In this document: one piece after another, positions 1 to 11,000 of the stretch
Layout: each line of letters begins with the position of its first letter
Position numbering within the stretch: the first letter of the stretch is position 1
Source: Cardinalis cardinalis
Taxonomy: Eukaryota > Chordata > Aves > Passeriformes > Cardinalidae
Assembly: GCA_014549065.1 (NCBI GenBank)
Contig: JACDOX010000369.1
Location: 239,313-303,312 of the forward strand
Length of the DNA: 64,000 nucleotides
Direction of reading: 5' to 3'
The notes under the pieces: model-generated
What the model saw: the letters and a program-made list of their open reading frames with translations, nothing else
The model's database searches: none
Told to the model about the DNA's origin: nothing
Translations under genes and position numbers: made by a program

Positions 1-423
1 TGAAGTGATACATTTTAGGAATTAGAAGAAGATTNAAAGGTAACTGGAGTGAATCAGTATTTAAAACTGAAGTTATTTAAACTTTTAAATGCAAAGTTAT
101 TTTATAGTTGAAACCATATGGCTTTCTTAATACTATACAACAGAATTTTCCATAAAACTATATTTTTTTTCCATGGGAAGGCCATAGAAGAAGCCTGTGC
201 TAATATTAAGAGCAAAACACATTTGACTCTTTTTATTAATACATTGTACTTGTGTTCAAAATAATAGGGAATATGTGGTCTCCAGGTCCCTTTTTTTCTT
301 CTTCTTTCCTTCATGCTATCACTTAATTCTCATGACTGCTTTCCACCAACTCGGACACTTCTGAGAAAGGAGAGAATAAGAAAAATTTATTATTTCACAA
401 CCAAGAGTTCAAAGAACACTATC

Positions 424-612
424 ACTCTTGGTACAAGAGAGAAATAAAATAAATATAGAACTTCAGAGGAAAGTCTAGTTTCTAGTCTAGAAAAAAAGTA
501 ACACATCAAAGTAANGAGTTTACTCATTGTACTCTTGGTACAAGAGTGGAATAGAATGAATATAGAATTTTAGAGAAAGTTCTAGTTAANAAAAACAAAA
601 GTAGTGAGTTTA
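424..612. repeat. Imperfect two-copy duplication, period about 107 bp
   Basis: Copy 1 (about 424-522) and copy 2 (about 531-612) both open with ACTCTTGGTACAAGAG, continue with similar A-rich sequence including AATATAGAA and AGTCTAGTT or GTTCTAGTT, and close with GAGTTTA. Copy 1 carries roughly 17 extra bases near 481-508. Each copy begins with an inverted repeat, CTCTTG/CAAGAG with a 3-nt spacer. This reads as an old local duplication that has since diverged. I do not recognise it as a named repeat family. Confidence 0.7.
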
Positions 613-3498
613 TTAAATAGTTAAAATTAATGCATATTGCAGGAAAAAATAACTTTGTATTGAATCACTTGTTTTCTTAATATCATCCTTCCTTTGGTTT
701 TAACCTCATTGAAATCAGTAATAGACTTCTTGAATCAAAAGAGTGGAAAATGTGTTAATTTCCCTCCCTTCCCTCACTGCACCTCACTGATCTTGTTTTG
801 ATGGCTCATTCCAACCCTTCCAAAGCATCTTTTTAAAATATATGGTTTTTTGGTTTTTTTTTTCTTATTGGAAAGCTATGTTGTAAGGAAAGAGGAGGAA
901 GAAATTTCAAGTTTATTTTCTCATACAAGGTTATTTGTTCTGGATTGTACAATAGGAGAATACTAATAATTTCTTTTAAATACAAAACATGCAATAGAAC
1001 CTTAGTACTAAAACTCTTAGTCAGATGCACGTTTTATCAAAACACTTTTTTGAGCAGAAAATAATGAAAGAATATGACATTTATGTATTTGTAGCTTAGT
1101 TTGTAAGCCTTTTGTTCAGTAGCAAAAANTTTAAATGTTTTTGCAAAAAGTAACAAAATTAGTTGACCTTCTGTTGTTTTAATTTTCTGAAGAGATACTA
1201 CCAGTTCAGTTGTAATGAAAGATAAAAAAGCATAGATGGCTTAAAAATCCTGTTAAAGGATGTTTAATCCTTGAAAGCTTTGTGTTAGCTAGGGAAAATT
1301 AAGTTAAACTTAAAATATATTAGAAAAAGCAGCCACTAGTCAATATTATTTACATCAGTTTTGCCTGATTTTTGTTTCAAATATACATTCANTGTTCATT
1401 TATTGTTGATGACAACAATGATTTTTTATTGTATTATCTTTCTCCATGTAAAATGTCATCTCCTTCAAAGTTCAAAGTTTCTCTTTACCAATTTAATAAA
1501 ATCCTAATAGCAGTGATCCATGACTTTTAGGTCAGAAGATGATTGATNACTGCCTGCAGGCATAATAATGTCATTGCTTGAAATAAAAATATAGTGCATC
1601 TAGTGTGAAATACAGATTGACTTTTAAAGTCTCTGAAGTGTCACATGGATGTAATATCTACTGCAAATGCTGACTGCTAATTATTATTCNTGTTTTATTA
1701 TTCATGTTAATACTCAACACAATTCATTACATCCTNCAATGCTGTTGTTGGATGCTACTGTATCCATCAGCTGAGTTCAGGCCCCACCAAGAGAGCCCTA
1801 ACTTGTGAGTTTATTTCTTACATCATCAACTTCAAAAAGCAACTTAGGGAGTTACTATTTACTGTCAGTCCACCAATAAATGTCAATATCCCAGAGCAGC
1901 AGAGGTAAGCGCCATATAACCAGTAATGTTACAGTTAAACAAACATAAATGTGNTTTAAGTCAGTCCTGACATTCTTGTATATTATGTAAATAAGCTACA
2001 CAGTGTCAGTGTCTAGACAGATTTTACTTGATATCTGATCTGATCATAGGTTCACATGGTTCTACTTCTGCATTATTCTACCAAAAATACCAAAANAAAA
2101 CAAAAAAACAGCATCCCTGATTAAATATATATATGCAAATGTATATATATGGCACATAGAAAGTAAACACAAGAAAGATGAGAAATTCTTTCACAGATGT
2201 TGACCAATAATTTATAAAGAGGGATAAATATGTCAATTTTTAAAAATCCATTTTTCAATCTATAATTCTGTATGAATTTTATTAAAAAATTAAAGAATTC
2301 TGAAAGGACAATCTGCATAGGAGGAGCCAGGAAGACATCTTTACCACAGAGACNCATTGCAGTACATTTACACACAGTGTTGCATAGCTGCTGTGTAATT
2401 TTGTTGTAAAGAAATCTGATCTCATTTCCTCCCTCAATGCTATTTGTAGAACCTTTTAACAAAAACAAGAAATTTACCCGTGTAACAATATAGTTTTATA
2501 ACCTGTCTGTAATTTCGTACTGTTACAAAAGCAATTTAAATCCTTTAAATCACCTCATTTGTGAAACGGTTTCCTACATTGCAATTAAATAAATAAATAA
2601 GTAAATAGCAACATTATTANTAAAAGAGAAACCTCTTATTTAAAGGAGATAACTAAGTTTGAATTGTGAAATAAAATTTCCATGTCTCCGTAGTAAAGAC
2701 ACTGGGAGATATTTCCTCTATGAAGAAATATTGCNTATAAGGAGGAAAAAAGTACAGCAAAATATAATATAGGAACATGCATTTCTGGGTAGATTATTAA
2801 ATATTATGACTATATTTCTTCTCATTATTACTGAAGAGATAATGTAAAAATAGAAAACTTATTTCAAGAAGAATAAGAGCTTTTATAAATTAGATGTTCA
2901 AACAAATTAAAATATTGAAAAGTAAGANGGGGTAATTCTTAGCAGTGGAGAAATCTAGTCATCTGACCCCTTAACTTCATATCCACAACATTATTGTGTA
3001 CACACAAGGTGGATAGCTAACCCCTGATCAGTGGACATCTGGGACTTNGTCCATCTGCAGAAGGACTGGTGGGAAATGCAGCCTCAGAAAGTATCTAACA
3101 ATACCGTTCCCCACAGCCTGTAATGACAAATNTGTATCTCTTCTAGAACAGTAATTACAGACAAATCAATGATAGACAGTATTAATATAAATGTTTATAG
3201 ATCTCATGGTCTCTGTCAGAATTCATTTTTAGGCTGTGCAGCAGAAAGAAAAATATTTGTCTCAAATTTGACTTCAAATATTTGAAGAAACTAATTTTAA
3301 TCACNAAATTAGTTCATAGTACAAAGCAGTCTCTGATAGTACAGAATAACTGTAACTGNAGTTTCTCTTCTCATCAGAAACAGTGGGTTTAAAAGTCAAC
3401 CTTTTTTACAGAACAGTAGCCTTTGTATAAAAATTTCAAAAATAGTAGTTTAACATGTGGCATAGAACCATTAATAACTTAATCTTTTTAATAATTTT

Positions 3499-3521
3499 CT
3501 GGTAATGCATTGCATTACCAG
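3499..3521. repeat. 23-nt perfect palindrome
   Basis: The arms are CTGGTAATGCA and TGCATTACCAG, 11 bp each, around one central T. The arms pair without a mismatch and the next bases outward do not pair. It lies in plain AT-rich spacer with no gene or recognised repeat beside it. It could be a chance palindrome, a dimeric protein-binding site, or the product of a small template-switch event; the sequence does not decide between these. Confidence 0.85.
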
Positions 3522-3820
3522 CCAAAATGCCATGATTTAGATGTGAAAACTACAAACTATCTCCTGCCTATTTTCTAAAACTTCCACTTTATTCTTCATC
3601 ATCCCTTATGTGTTATCAATACATAGATTTGTGAGCTGTCTAGAGTTAAAAAGAATGTCACTGTTTTATGAGTAATTCAATATAGCAACTTTGAGACTAC
3701 ATCATGCCTCTGTATCACAGTAGAACTGTGAAATCAAGAACTGGACTGGAACACAAAGAAATTTACTGTAAATATGCTCACCTTCCCAAAGCATTTCTAA
3801 ATTTTTAAAATAAAATATTT

Positions 3821-3824
3821 GCGC

Positions 3825-3855
<31 letters not shown>

Positions 3856-3887
3856 TGTGTGTGTTAGGTCTATATATATATATATAT
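3821..3887. repeat. Compound microsatellite (GC)n(GT)n...(TA)n
   Basis: A run of about nine GC dinucleotides (3821-3838) passes directly into about thirteen GT dinucleotides (to 3864), then a 6-bp gap (TAGGTC) and about eight TA dinucleotides. The first 44 bp are strictly alternating purine-pyrimidine, the classic composition for a B-to-Z transition. The TA stretch next to it would melt easily. An uninterrupted GC run is unusual in DNA this poor in CpG. Length is probably variable between individuals and may be mis-assembled. Confidence 0.95.
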
Positions 3888-5517
3888 GACTATATAAGGT
3901 ACAAGCATCTTAATGCAGAAATATGAAACTGACTTGCAACAGTTTGGTAATGCTAAACTTAACAGGAGGTATAAATATTTTCAACATATAAATATTTATT
4001 GAAATAATTGCAGCGTCCATCAAAGTAAACTCCATAGTTATGATCTTGTTGGGCAATAATAGGCTGATTATTCCAGTCATTTATGAATTACGGTCTTTTC
4101 TCAGCTCTGCCATTTCTAGCATATACCACTGAAGCCTTGGTAAACCCAATACCCTGTTTCTTTCCAATGTAGTTTTTCAAGAAAAGAACTCTCATGCATT
4201 GGTTGAAAATTAATCAACTTGTAGCTTTATGTATTTGCCAACATTGAATGCATTTTCAACACTGGAAGGTCACAAAATCGGGTTTTATGAGCTGCAAATA
4301 ACATTTCTGCTCTACATTTACTTTCTCAGAAAAAAATGTTTTAAAATGTCAACTCTCTCAACATGACATTGCATAATCACTTTATTCTTGTAATCAAGCA
4401 TGAAACAACATAAAAAAGACTTGATACAAACATAAAAATACTATAAAGTAATGAAAAACTGTGGTCTTCCAGTTCCAGGAATAGTAGCTTGTTCAGGGTC
4501 ACTGCTGATGAAAGGTTTCTTCTTGTTTCATTGTTATTCAGTCTNATGCAAATAAGTTCTCCCTCAGTTATTCTGTCCAGGCAGGACGTCTGTTTACAGC
4601 TGTCCAGCTGTCCACTTGAAGCTATGTGAAGAAGCACAGTTCTGTGTTTGAGTTAATAAGTCCTGCTGAGAGTAAAAGACTATAGAGACTGATGCAGTTT
4701 TAGACAGGAAAAAAAAAGACAAAAAAAAGCCATGATTGTTAATAATTGCTCTAGTTTTTGATAAATAAAAATTACAACCTTCATTCAGANACAATCTCAT
4801 TAAAGAATCAGTGAAATTCTTTTAAAAATCCTTTACTAAGTAGGTTTTGTCAGTGAGAAAATTATATGGAAGTTTGATTTAGCAGCTATAAATGTCATTA
4901 AACAAATATGCATTCTTCANACTTAATTGCATATTACAATATCAAACAGTTGAAATCCCAGGAGATAATAAAGTGTAACTGTCACTACCAAGAGTGTAAT
5001 TCTATCTTAATAATTTAGAACAGATTGCATATAAGAAATTACAGTCAACACATAAGATTTGTAAGTGGGGTAAATCAAGTATCCTGCCAAATGATGAAAT
5101 TGCTTTTCTGAAAACATGACCAATGTATTTCTAAGTATTTATATTCTTAGGATTAACATCTTCCCTCTGAGTAACAAAATTCTCTTTAATTATTCTGAAG
5201 CATATGAATGACTCACCTTTTTTTGTGCAAACATTGTTTGCCTATTCTTTAAATCTATTAAACTTCTCCAAAATCTACATTTGTAGAACAAAGTCCAGAC
5301 AATTAAATAAAAATGTCAAGCTAATAATGATGAAATCTCCAGTGTGTATCACTCANAAGGGTCAAGTTCATCCTTAATTCTCCTAGGATTGCACATCCCA
5401 CCCTTTGCAAACAGCTTGGACAGCATCACTTAAATGTGTATAAACTGAGAATATTTGAATTGAACATATAAAAGAATCTTTACTCCAAACTGATCATGTT
5501 AAAGAGGAAGCCAGCCC

Positions 5518-6967
5518 TCATTGGGATTACACAGTAACCAATGGGAGACAGACTCGAAGCTGATGTGATACTCATTCATAAAAAGGGTGCAAAGGAGGAT
5601 CCTGGTAATTATAGACCAGTCAGCCTGACCTCAGTACCTGGCAAAATAATGGAATAGTTTCTATTAAGCACCATCACACCGAATTTACAAGATGGGCAGG
5701 GTATCAGACCCAGTCNGCATGGGTTTAGGAGGGNCAGGTCATGTTTAACCAACCTGGTCACCTTTTATGACCAGGTAACCCACCTAGTGGATGCAGGGAA
5801 GGNTGTTGATGTTGTTTACTTAGATTTCAGCAAGGCCTTTGACACTGTCTCCCACAGCATACTCCTAGACAAGCTGGCAGCCCATGGCTTGGACAGGANC
5901 ACTCTTTGCTGGGTTAGGAACTGGCTGCATGGCTGGGCCCAGAGAGTGGTGGTGAATGGTGCTGCATCCAGCTGGNNGCCAGTCACCAGTGGTGTNCCTC
6001 AGGGGTCTGTGCTGGGGCCAGTTCTGTTTAATATTTTTATTGATGACATGGATGAGGGTTTAGAGTCTTTCATTAGCAAATTTGCAGATGACGCTAAGAC
6101 GGGAGCGTGTGTCGATCTGTTAGGGGGATGGAGGGCTCTGCAGAGGGACTTGGAACGGTTGGAGGGATGGGCAGAATCTAATGGGATGAAGTTCAATAAG
6201 TCCAAGTGCCGAGTCCTGCACTTTGGCCACAATAACCTCCTGCAACATTATAGGCTGGGGATGGTGTGGCTGGACAGTGCTCAGGAGGAAAGGGACCTGG
6301 GGGTGCTGGTTGACAGTCGGCTGAACNTGANCCAGCAGNGTGCCCANGTGGCCAAGAAGGCCAATGGCATCCTGGCCAGTATCAGGAATAGTGTGGCCAG
6401 CAGGAGCAGGGACGTCATTCTTCCCCTGTACTCAGCACTGGTGAGGCCACACCTTGAGTATTGCGTCCAGTTTTGGGCCCCTCAGTTTAGGAGGGACGTT
6501 GAGATGCTTGAGCGTGTCCAGAGGAGAGCAACGAGGCTGGTGAGGGGCTTGGAGCACAAGCCATATGAAGAACNACTGAGGGAGCTGGGGTTGTTCAGCC
6601 TGGAGAAAAAGAGACTTAGAGGTGACCTTATCACTCTCTTCAGCTTCCTGAAGGGTGGCTGTGGTGAGCTGGGGGTCGGTCTCTTTCTCCAGGCAACAAC
6701 AGACAGAACAAGAGGACATGGTCTCAAGCTGCACCAAGGGAGATACAGGCTGGAATTAAGGAGGAAGTTTTTTACAGAAAGAGTGGTCANATACTGGAAT
6801 CATCTACCCAGGGAGGTGGTGGAATCACCATCCCTCGATGTATTTAAGGGAAGACTGGATGTGGCACTTGGTGCCATGATCTAGTTGAAATGTTAAAACA
6901 TGGGTTGGACTCGATGATCTCAAAGGTCTCTTCCAACCTAGAAATTCTGTGATTCTGTGATTCTGTG
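5518..6967 (+). mobile_element. CR1 non-LTR retrotransposon, 5'-truncated copy
   Basis: This is a CR1 LINE copy of about 1.45 kb holding the 3' two thirds of the reverse transcriptase frame plus the short 3' UTR. The left edge is approximate: CR1-like coding begins around 5518-5535, before the conserved block read as KEDPGNYRPVSLTSVPGK. The right edge is exact, with three tandem ATTCTGTG octamers at 6944-6951, 6952-6959 and 6960-6967. These octamers replace a poly(A) tail and are typical of CR1. Severe 5' truncation is usual for CR1 insertions. It is the best preserved CR1 in the window, with a frame still open for 409 codons. It contains 14 of the window's Ns, several at expected CpG positions. 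Confidence 0.97.
5658..6884 (+). pseudogene. CR1 reverse transcriptase (ORF2 fragment)
   Basis: This is the C-terminal part of the CR1 ORF2 polyprotein, the enzyme that copies element RNA at a nicked chromosomal target. The frame is open from just after a TAG stop at 5655-5657, which falls where CR1 relatives usually read Gln (KIME followed by stop), to the TAG ending at 6884. Counting from the GTG codon at 5787, palm motif A reads LDFSKAFD at residues 12-19 (first catalytic Asp 13). The SGxPQG motif is at 68-73. Motif C reads FADD at 99-102, with the two catalytic Asp residues. GMKFNKSK (133-140) and LYSALVRPHLEYC (214-226) are conserved downstream blocks. The endonuclease domain and the N-terminal RT motifs are missing through truncation, so there is no native start and the GTG is not a real one. 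Several codons contain N. It is not expected to be expressed as a functional protein. Confidence 0.93.
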
Positions 6968-7440
6968 TGAAGCAAAGAAGGGAACAGCTGGAAGAGCAGC
7001 CTANTGAAAACATGAACCTACTCCACAGAGAGCAAGGGACAAACCCCTTGTAGTGGAAGCAGCAGCGGTCAGACCTTGTTTGAAACTAAAGACATCACAC
7101 CTACTGCCTGTCTGGGCACAGCAGCCTCCCCAAAAGCTGCCTTGAGCTGCTGCACTCCATCAGGTTGGGTGGCACTTCAGGGTGCAGCACACAGGGACCA
7201 GCCCCTTAGATGTGCGTCTGGCCTCACGGGGCTCTTGACGTGCACTTGCAGGCTGTAGGGAGAAGTACAGGGGCAGATAAAGCTCAAACACCCACGTCTT
7301 CACCAGAAGCCCTGTGTGTACCCTGCAATCCCCGGAAAGGAGGTTGTTGANAACCTGCAAGGCCTTTGAGAAAGGGGATATGCATGTAAATTGGATGTGT
7401 GGGTGTGGTCATGGGTGTGGGTGTGTTGGTGGGAGAAAAT
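6968..7440. other. GC-richer block of unknown origin after the CR1 end
   Basis: It begins exactly where the CR1 octamers stop. The block is clearly richer in G and C than the flanks, with short open frames on both strands (60-66 codons) that match nothing I recognise. It ends in a G/T-rich tract at 7394-7433 with four GGG runs (7401-7403, 7413-7415, 7419-7421, 7431-7433), so a G-quadruplex on the + strand is possible. It could be an old LTR or other repeat into which the CR1 jumped, or a remnant of functional sequence. No TG...CA ends, polyadenylation signal or coding motif supports one option. Confidence 0.4.
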
Positions 7441-7665
7441 AGGAACATTTTTAATCTAGTCATAAAAATGTGCACAGGAATTTTTCAGTTTTTAATAATA
7501 TTTGGTTTAGCTGACCAATTGCTGATATTTATCCTCTTCATGTAGTTCACTGATTACCGATTCATTGTATATTTATAAACCAATGAACCATTTCAATAAC
7601 ATTTGTTTTGCTAAGGAGTTCCACCTTGGATAAATCATGTCATAGAATAGACTAACATCATACAA

Positions 7666-7671
7666 CACCAG
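7666..7671. repeat. Left copy of 6-bp target-site duplication (CACCAG)
   Basis: CACCAG directly precedes the TGT of the solo LTR and recurs, unchanged, immediately after its terminal ACA at 8037-8042. Six base pairs is the duplication length left by alpha- and betaretroviral integrases, so the two copies fix both LTR borders. Confidence 0.9.
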
Positions 7672-7881
7672 TGTAGCAGACAGGGATGGTGTTCGGAAGA
7701 TTTCAGGCTGTCACGGAAAGTTACAGAATGCTCTCCCCCTCACCTCTTGAGATAAGGATCACCCTTGGAATGTAGCCAAGCCTGTAGCCCCCTCTAGCAC
7801 CAAAAACTTGGTAATTTTCAACTCCTCACTAACCTTAGAAGGTAATGCATGGCCCCATCTGACGTAGAAGGACCCTCAGTC

Positions 7882-7888
7882 TATATAA
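7882..7888 (+). promoter_or_regulatory. TATA box of the solo LTR
   Basis: TATATAA, about 30 bp upstream of the inferred U3/R border at 7912, which is the normal spacing for a core promoter. This is a sequence prediction; whether it is active in the host is unknown. Confidence 0.65.
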
Positions 7889-7904
7889 CCCCTTGAGATG
7901 AGAT

Positions 7905-7910
7905 AATAAA
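7905..7910 (+). terminator. Polyadenylation signal of the solo LTR
   Basis: AATAAA lies about 22 bp before the CA at 7931-7932, a suitable cleavage position at the end of R. It sits upstream of the predicted transcription start, so it would be used only by transcripts reading into the LTR. The same layout is known in avian alpharetroviruses. Confidence 0.65.
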
Positions 7911-8036
7911 GGCCTTTTGACCNTCCACCACATTGGTGTCTGCGTGTTACTGGCCCAGGTGACCCCGGAGAGTTTGGGGGTCGCCGTGCTGTCTGTTTGG
8001 AACCAGGTCNCCTTGTCTTCCAAACGGAAGGNGACA

Positions 8037-8042
8037 CACCAG
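8037..8042. repeat. Right copy of 6-bp target-site duplication (CACCAG)
   Basis: Exact match to 7666-7671, directly after the LTR's terminal ACA. Confidence 0.9.
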
Positions 8043-11000
8043 CTAGTGAACTATCAGTACTGGTTAAATCTACAAAAAAAAAAAAAAAAAAAAAAAGAAA
8101 CTCCTGCTACAATGCGACACAGTGCGCTTTATTTACCTTAGAGAACTTTGACAGGGCAAAAAAAAGTTCTATTTAAAAACAAGTACATATTATATAATCC
8201 AAGCTCATCACCTCAAATTTGATAAATTTAATTTCAAAAAAATTTTCTACAAATGTGTCTATGTAAAATCTGAAGAACTAGAACAAGTTTTGGGCAATTT
8301 TCCAGCCTTCAACAATGAACATATAATTACAGCATCCCATAGTCTACCAGTTGACTTAATTGGCTCTTAAATGACATAGTGTATGCCAAAAAAAGAGATT
8401 TATATTCACAGATCATTAGACCAAGGATGTTAAACGTTGTACTGCGTGACTCGTTATGGCTTGTGCTCTTAGTGTAAGAGAAAGCTAAACAGGGAGGACC
8501 GCTGAGACTAATGTATTCAGGTCATTCAGGAAACCAGAGACATGCCCTGTGTCACCACAGACTTACACAGATTCTAGGGAACCACTTTTCAATCTCTGAG
8601 TTACTTCCAGAAATATTCCCAGCCTCAGCTTTTGAGATATGAACCTTCCCAAATAAAATTCCCATCTTACATTTTCATCTACCAGAGATGATATTAGGAA
8701 GGCCACCTTTTCTCTGGACATACTCAGAATTTTAAACTGGAAGTTGTATTTCAGGAAGAACTAAATACTTTAGGTACCAGGTCCTACTGAAAATCTAAGT
8801 TTAAGCATACAAACAATGCAGACAAAAATGTGAAACATATTTTCAGTATAAAAAAGTCTTTCACATGGAATCTTTTAATGGAATGTAATAAAGCAAAATG
8901 ATTTGGTGAAAATTATTCCCATCGGAAATCTTTCAGATCTCTTTTGCAAAAAAGATAGTGTCCAGAATATGAGACAAATATTTTAAAGCTGATTAAATAT
9001 TTGAAAGTATTGATATATTAAACAAAAAGTGGTGGTTTTGTTTTCTCATTTCACTCCCCAAGTCTCCAAACGGAAATTTGAATTTGTGTGTGTACACTCA
9101 GACATGCACTCATATTTGTGAAGAAATGGAGTTGCNCTCCTCTCTCCTCTCTTACTGCTGTCTGCTTTTTTTCCATTCCTTATGTCTTTGGGAGTTAGGT
9201 TTCTTTTCCTCATTCTTAGTGATTACTAGAGAAGGGCTCCTTTTTTTTTATTTTGGGTCTATTTTAGCAATACATTTAAATATTGCTCGGCAATACCATT
9301 TCCCCTCTCTTTGCAAGCAAGCAAAGTGAATTTGACAAGGGTTGCTTGCAGCTTTGGGGGAAAGGAGAATCACATACGGCAGCCAGCCTACTGCAGTGTC
9401 TCTGAGAAATTGATCTTGTTCTGCTGTGTCAGAATAAGACTTTGATGATAATGACATTTTCAGCTGCAGACAAAATCCTTTTTAATTTNTTTGAAGGGGA
9501 AGAGGCTGAAATGATTTTCTATTCTAGGATGTGCTTTACAGCTTGACTTAGTTTTTAGGACTGACTCTCAGTCCAGGGGAAGGTGGGAAGTTCCTCCTGA
9601 CATGACCCTGAAAGAAAAGGAAGCTTTCCAAGGAGTTGCAGATTTTCAATTATTCATTGAATGCTTTTACTTAAAGATCACATCCTTGAGTCCCTTGCTT
9701 GAGAACTAAATTAGGGGAATAACAGAAATGTTGTAGAATGAACTGACTAANTTTGGGAAATCATGAGATATAGATGAGGGAGAATGGAATAGAATTCCTT
9801 TTAAACCTGAAAATTATTTTAATATCTCCTGGGCCTTTCCTATGTTGGTGTTGTCAAAATGTCCAGTTTCATGCCAGCTTAACCATAAACTTTTTCTTTT
9901 CCCTACTAACTTATTTGCATGTTTTTTTCATTATTTCCTTACAGGCAGCTGTATGCTGTCTTAGTAGAAGATTTCTNGAATGCCCTAAGGTCCAATACCA
10001 TATTCAGATACTTGATCCTGTTTCAAAGCATCAGCTAANTTTTCCTCACATTAAAAAGTGCTTCCGTTTCTAAAATTACTGGTATGCCACCTCAATTAAT
10101 TGAGAATATAATTTTTTTTCAGTGNAATAATTGAAAGAACTAGGTGATTTGTCTTGCAAAAGCTTCTGTCAGTTCATGAAACCTGGGAGTTTTGAGAGAT
10201 GAATCTGTTTCTTATTCTCTAGATAGCCGTTCATGTGCAATTATTATTTTCAAGGCTTAAAACTGACAGTAAAAAGGTTTTATGTGCTTAAATGTATCTT
10301 TTTAAACCTTTCTTTTGACATCAGCNTTCCAGCTCTGCACATGCAATATGCTCATGGATGACTGGTGAGAAAGAGTTTAAAGACATTTTTACAGAGATTT
10401 ACAAATTAAAAAAAAAAAAAAAGTACTAGAGGAACAACAAATAAATAAGTGTTTTGCAAGGAATGAAAAGCAATTCNGTAACAATTCATTGCAGTCCTTG
10501 TCTCTAGGAGAATATGGGGCTTCTGTAGGAACAGCTATATCACCAAGGCACTTTCCTTCTTTAGTTCACTTTGTCTGAAGGCAAAGGACAGTACGTCCAT
10601 TCAGCTTCCTCCATGTTATATTTGCACTTCTAGCATAGCCAGGTAAGTCCAAAAAAATGCATCTACCTAAGCAGCTTGTCATCCAGCCCATGTTTGACGT
10701 CTTTGTGGTATCAATAATCAATACCCATTTCATTCCTCAAGTATTCAGTCCATCCAGAGTTACTAGCAGGGATCAGGCATGTCAAAATGAACTGCATTGT
10801 TTCACACTGTGGCCTAGTTTCAGGGGGGACTTTACCAGAGGAAAGTAAAAGATGCCTCAAAAACAACAAAGTATATTCTAAGTCATCAAACTGCTAGTCT
10901 ATGCNCACTAGCTGCTTAGCTATTATTGTTTAGATATTTTTGCTCATCATTTGAGGAACAAGTCATGCAGATAAATGGAAATTTTNTCACTGAAGAAATG

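Larger units (their letters stand above)
1..5517. other. AT-rich spacer, no gene recognised
   Basis: Both strands were read. Open frames here are short (115 codons at most), rich in Phe, Ile, Lys and Leu, and resemble no family I know. No tRNA-like or snRNA-like block was seen. The structure I can point to is an imperfect duplication (424-612), a 23-nt palindrome (3499-3521) and a compound microsatellite (3821-3887), each listed separately. Isolated Ns occur every few hundred bases. This is most simply intergenic or deep intronic DNA, and the window alone cannot tell which. Confidence 0.6.
7672..8036 (+). mobile_element. Solo LTR, alpharetrovirus-like (ERVK-type) endogenous retrovirus
   Basis: A 365-bp LTR with TGT...ACA ends and no internal viral sequence beside it, so a solo LTR left by LTR-LTR recombination. 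U3 (7672-7911) carries a TATA box at 7882-7888 and, unusually close, the AATAAA signal at 7905-7910. The predicted start of R is about 30 bp after the TATA. R would be about 21 nt (7912-7932), followed by a small hairpin, CACCA-CAT-TGGTG (7926-7938). The short R, the AATAAA placed in U3 and the CACCACATTGGTG block are features I know from the avian sarcoma-leukosis group. U5 runs 7933-8036. Ns at 7923, 8010 and 8032 include two sites where a CpG would be expected. It has no coding capacity but could retain promoter or polyadenylation activity. Confidence 0.9.

Noticed and set aside
2121..2468. 115-codon minus-strand open frame
   Set aside because: Composition-driven Phe/Leu/Ile-rich sequence with no domain, an N inside and no support from splice or promoter context.
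5999..6737. Minus-strand frames (77-101 codons) inside the CR1
   Set aside because: Antisense shadows of the reverse transcriptase frame.
8074..8096. Run of 23 A after the solo LTR, as a possible retrogene poly(A) tail
   Set aside because: The sequence upstream is the LTR and about 30 bp of ordinary flank, with no processed-transcript body and no target duplication around it.
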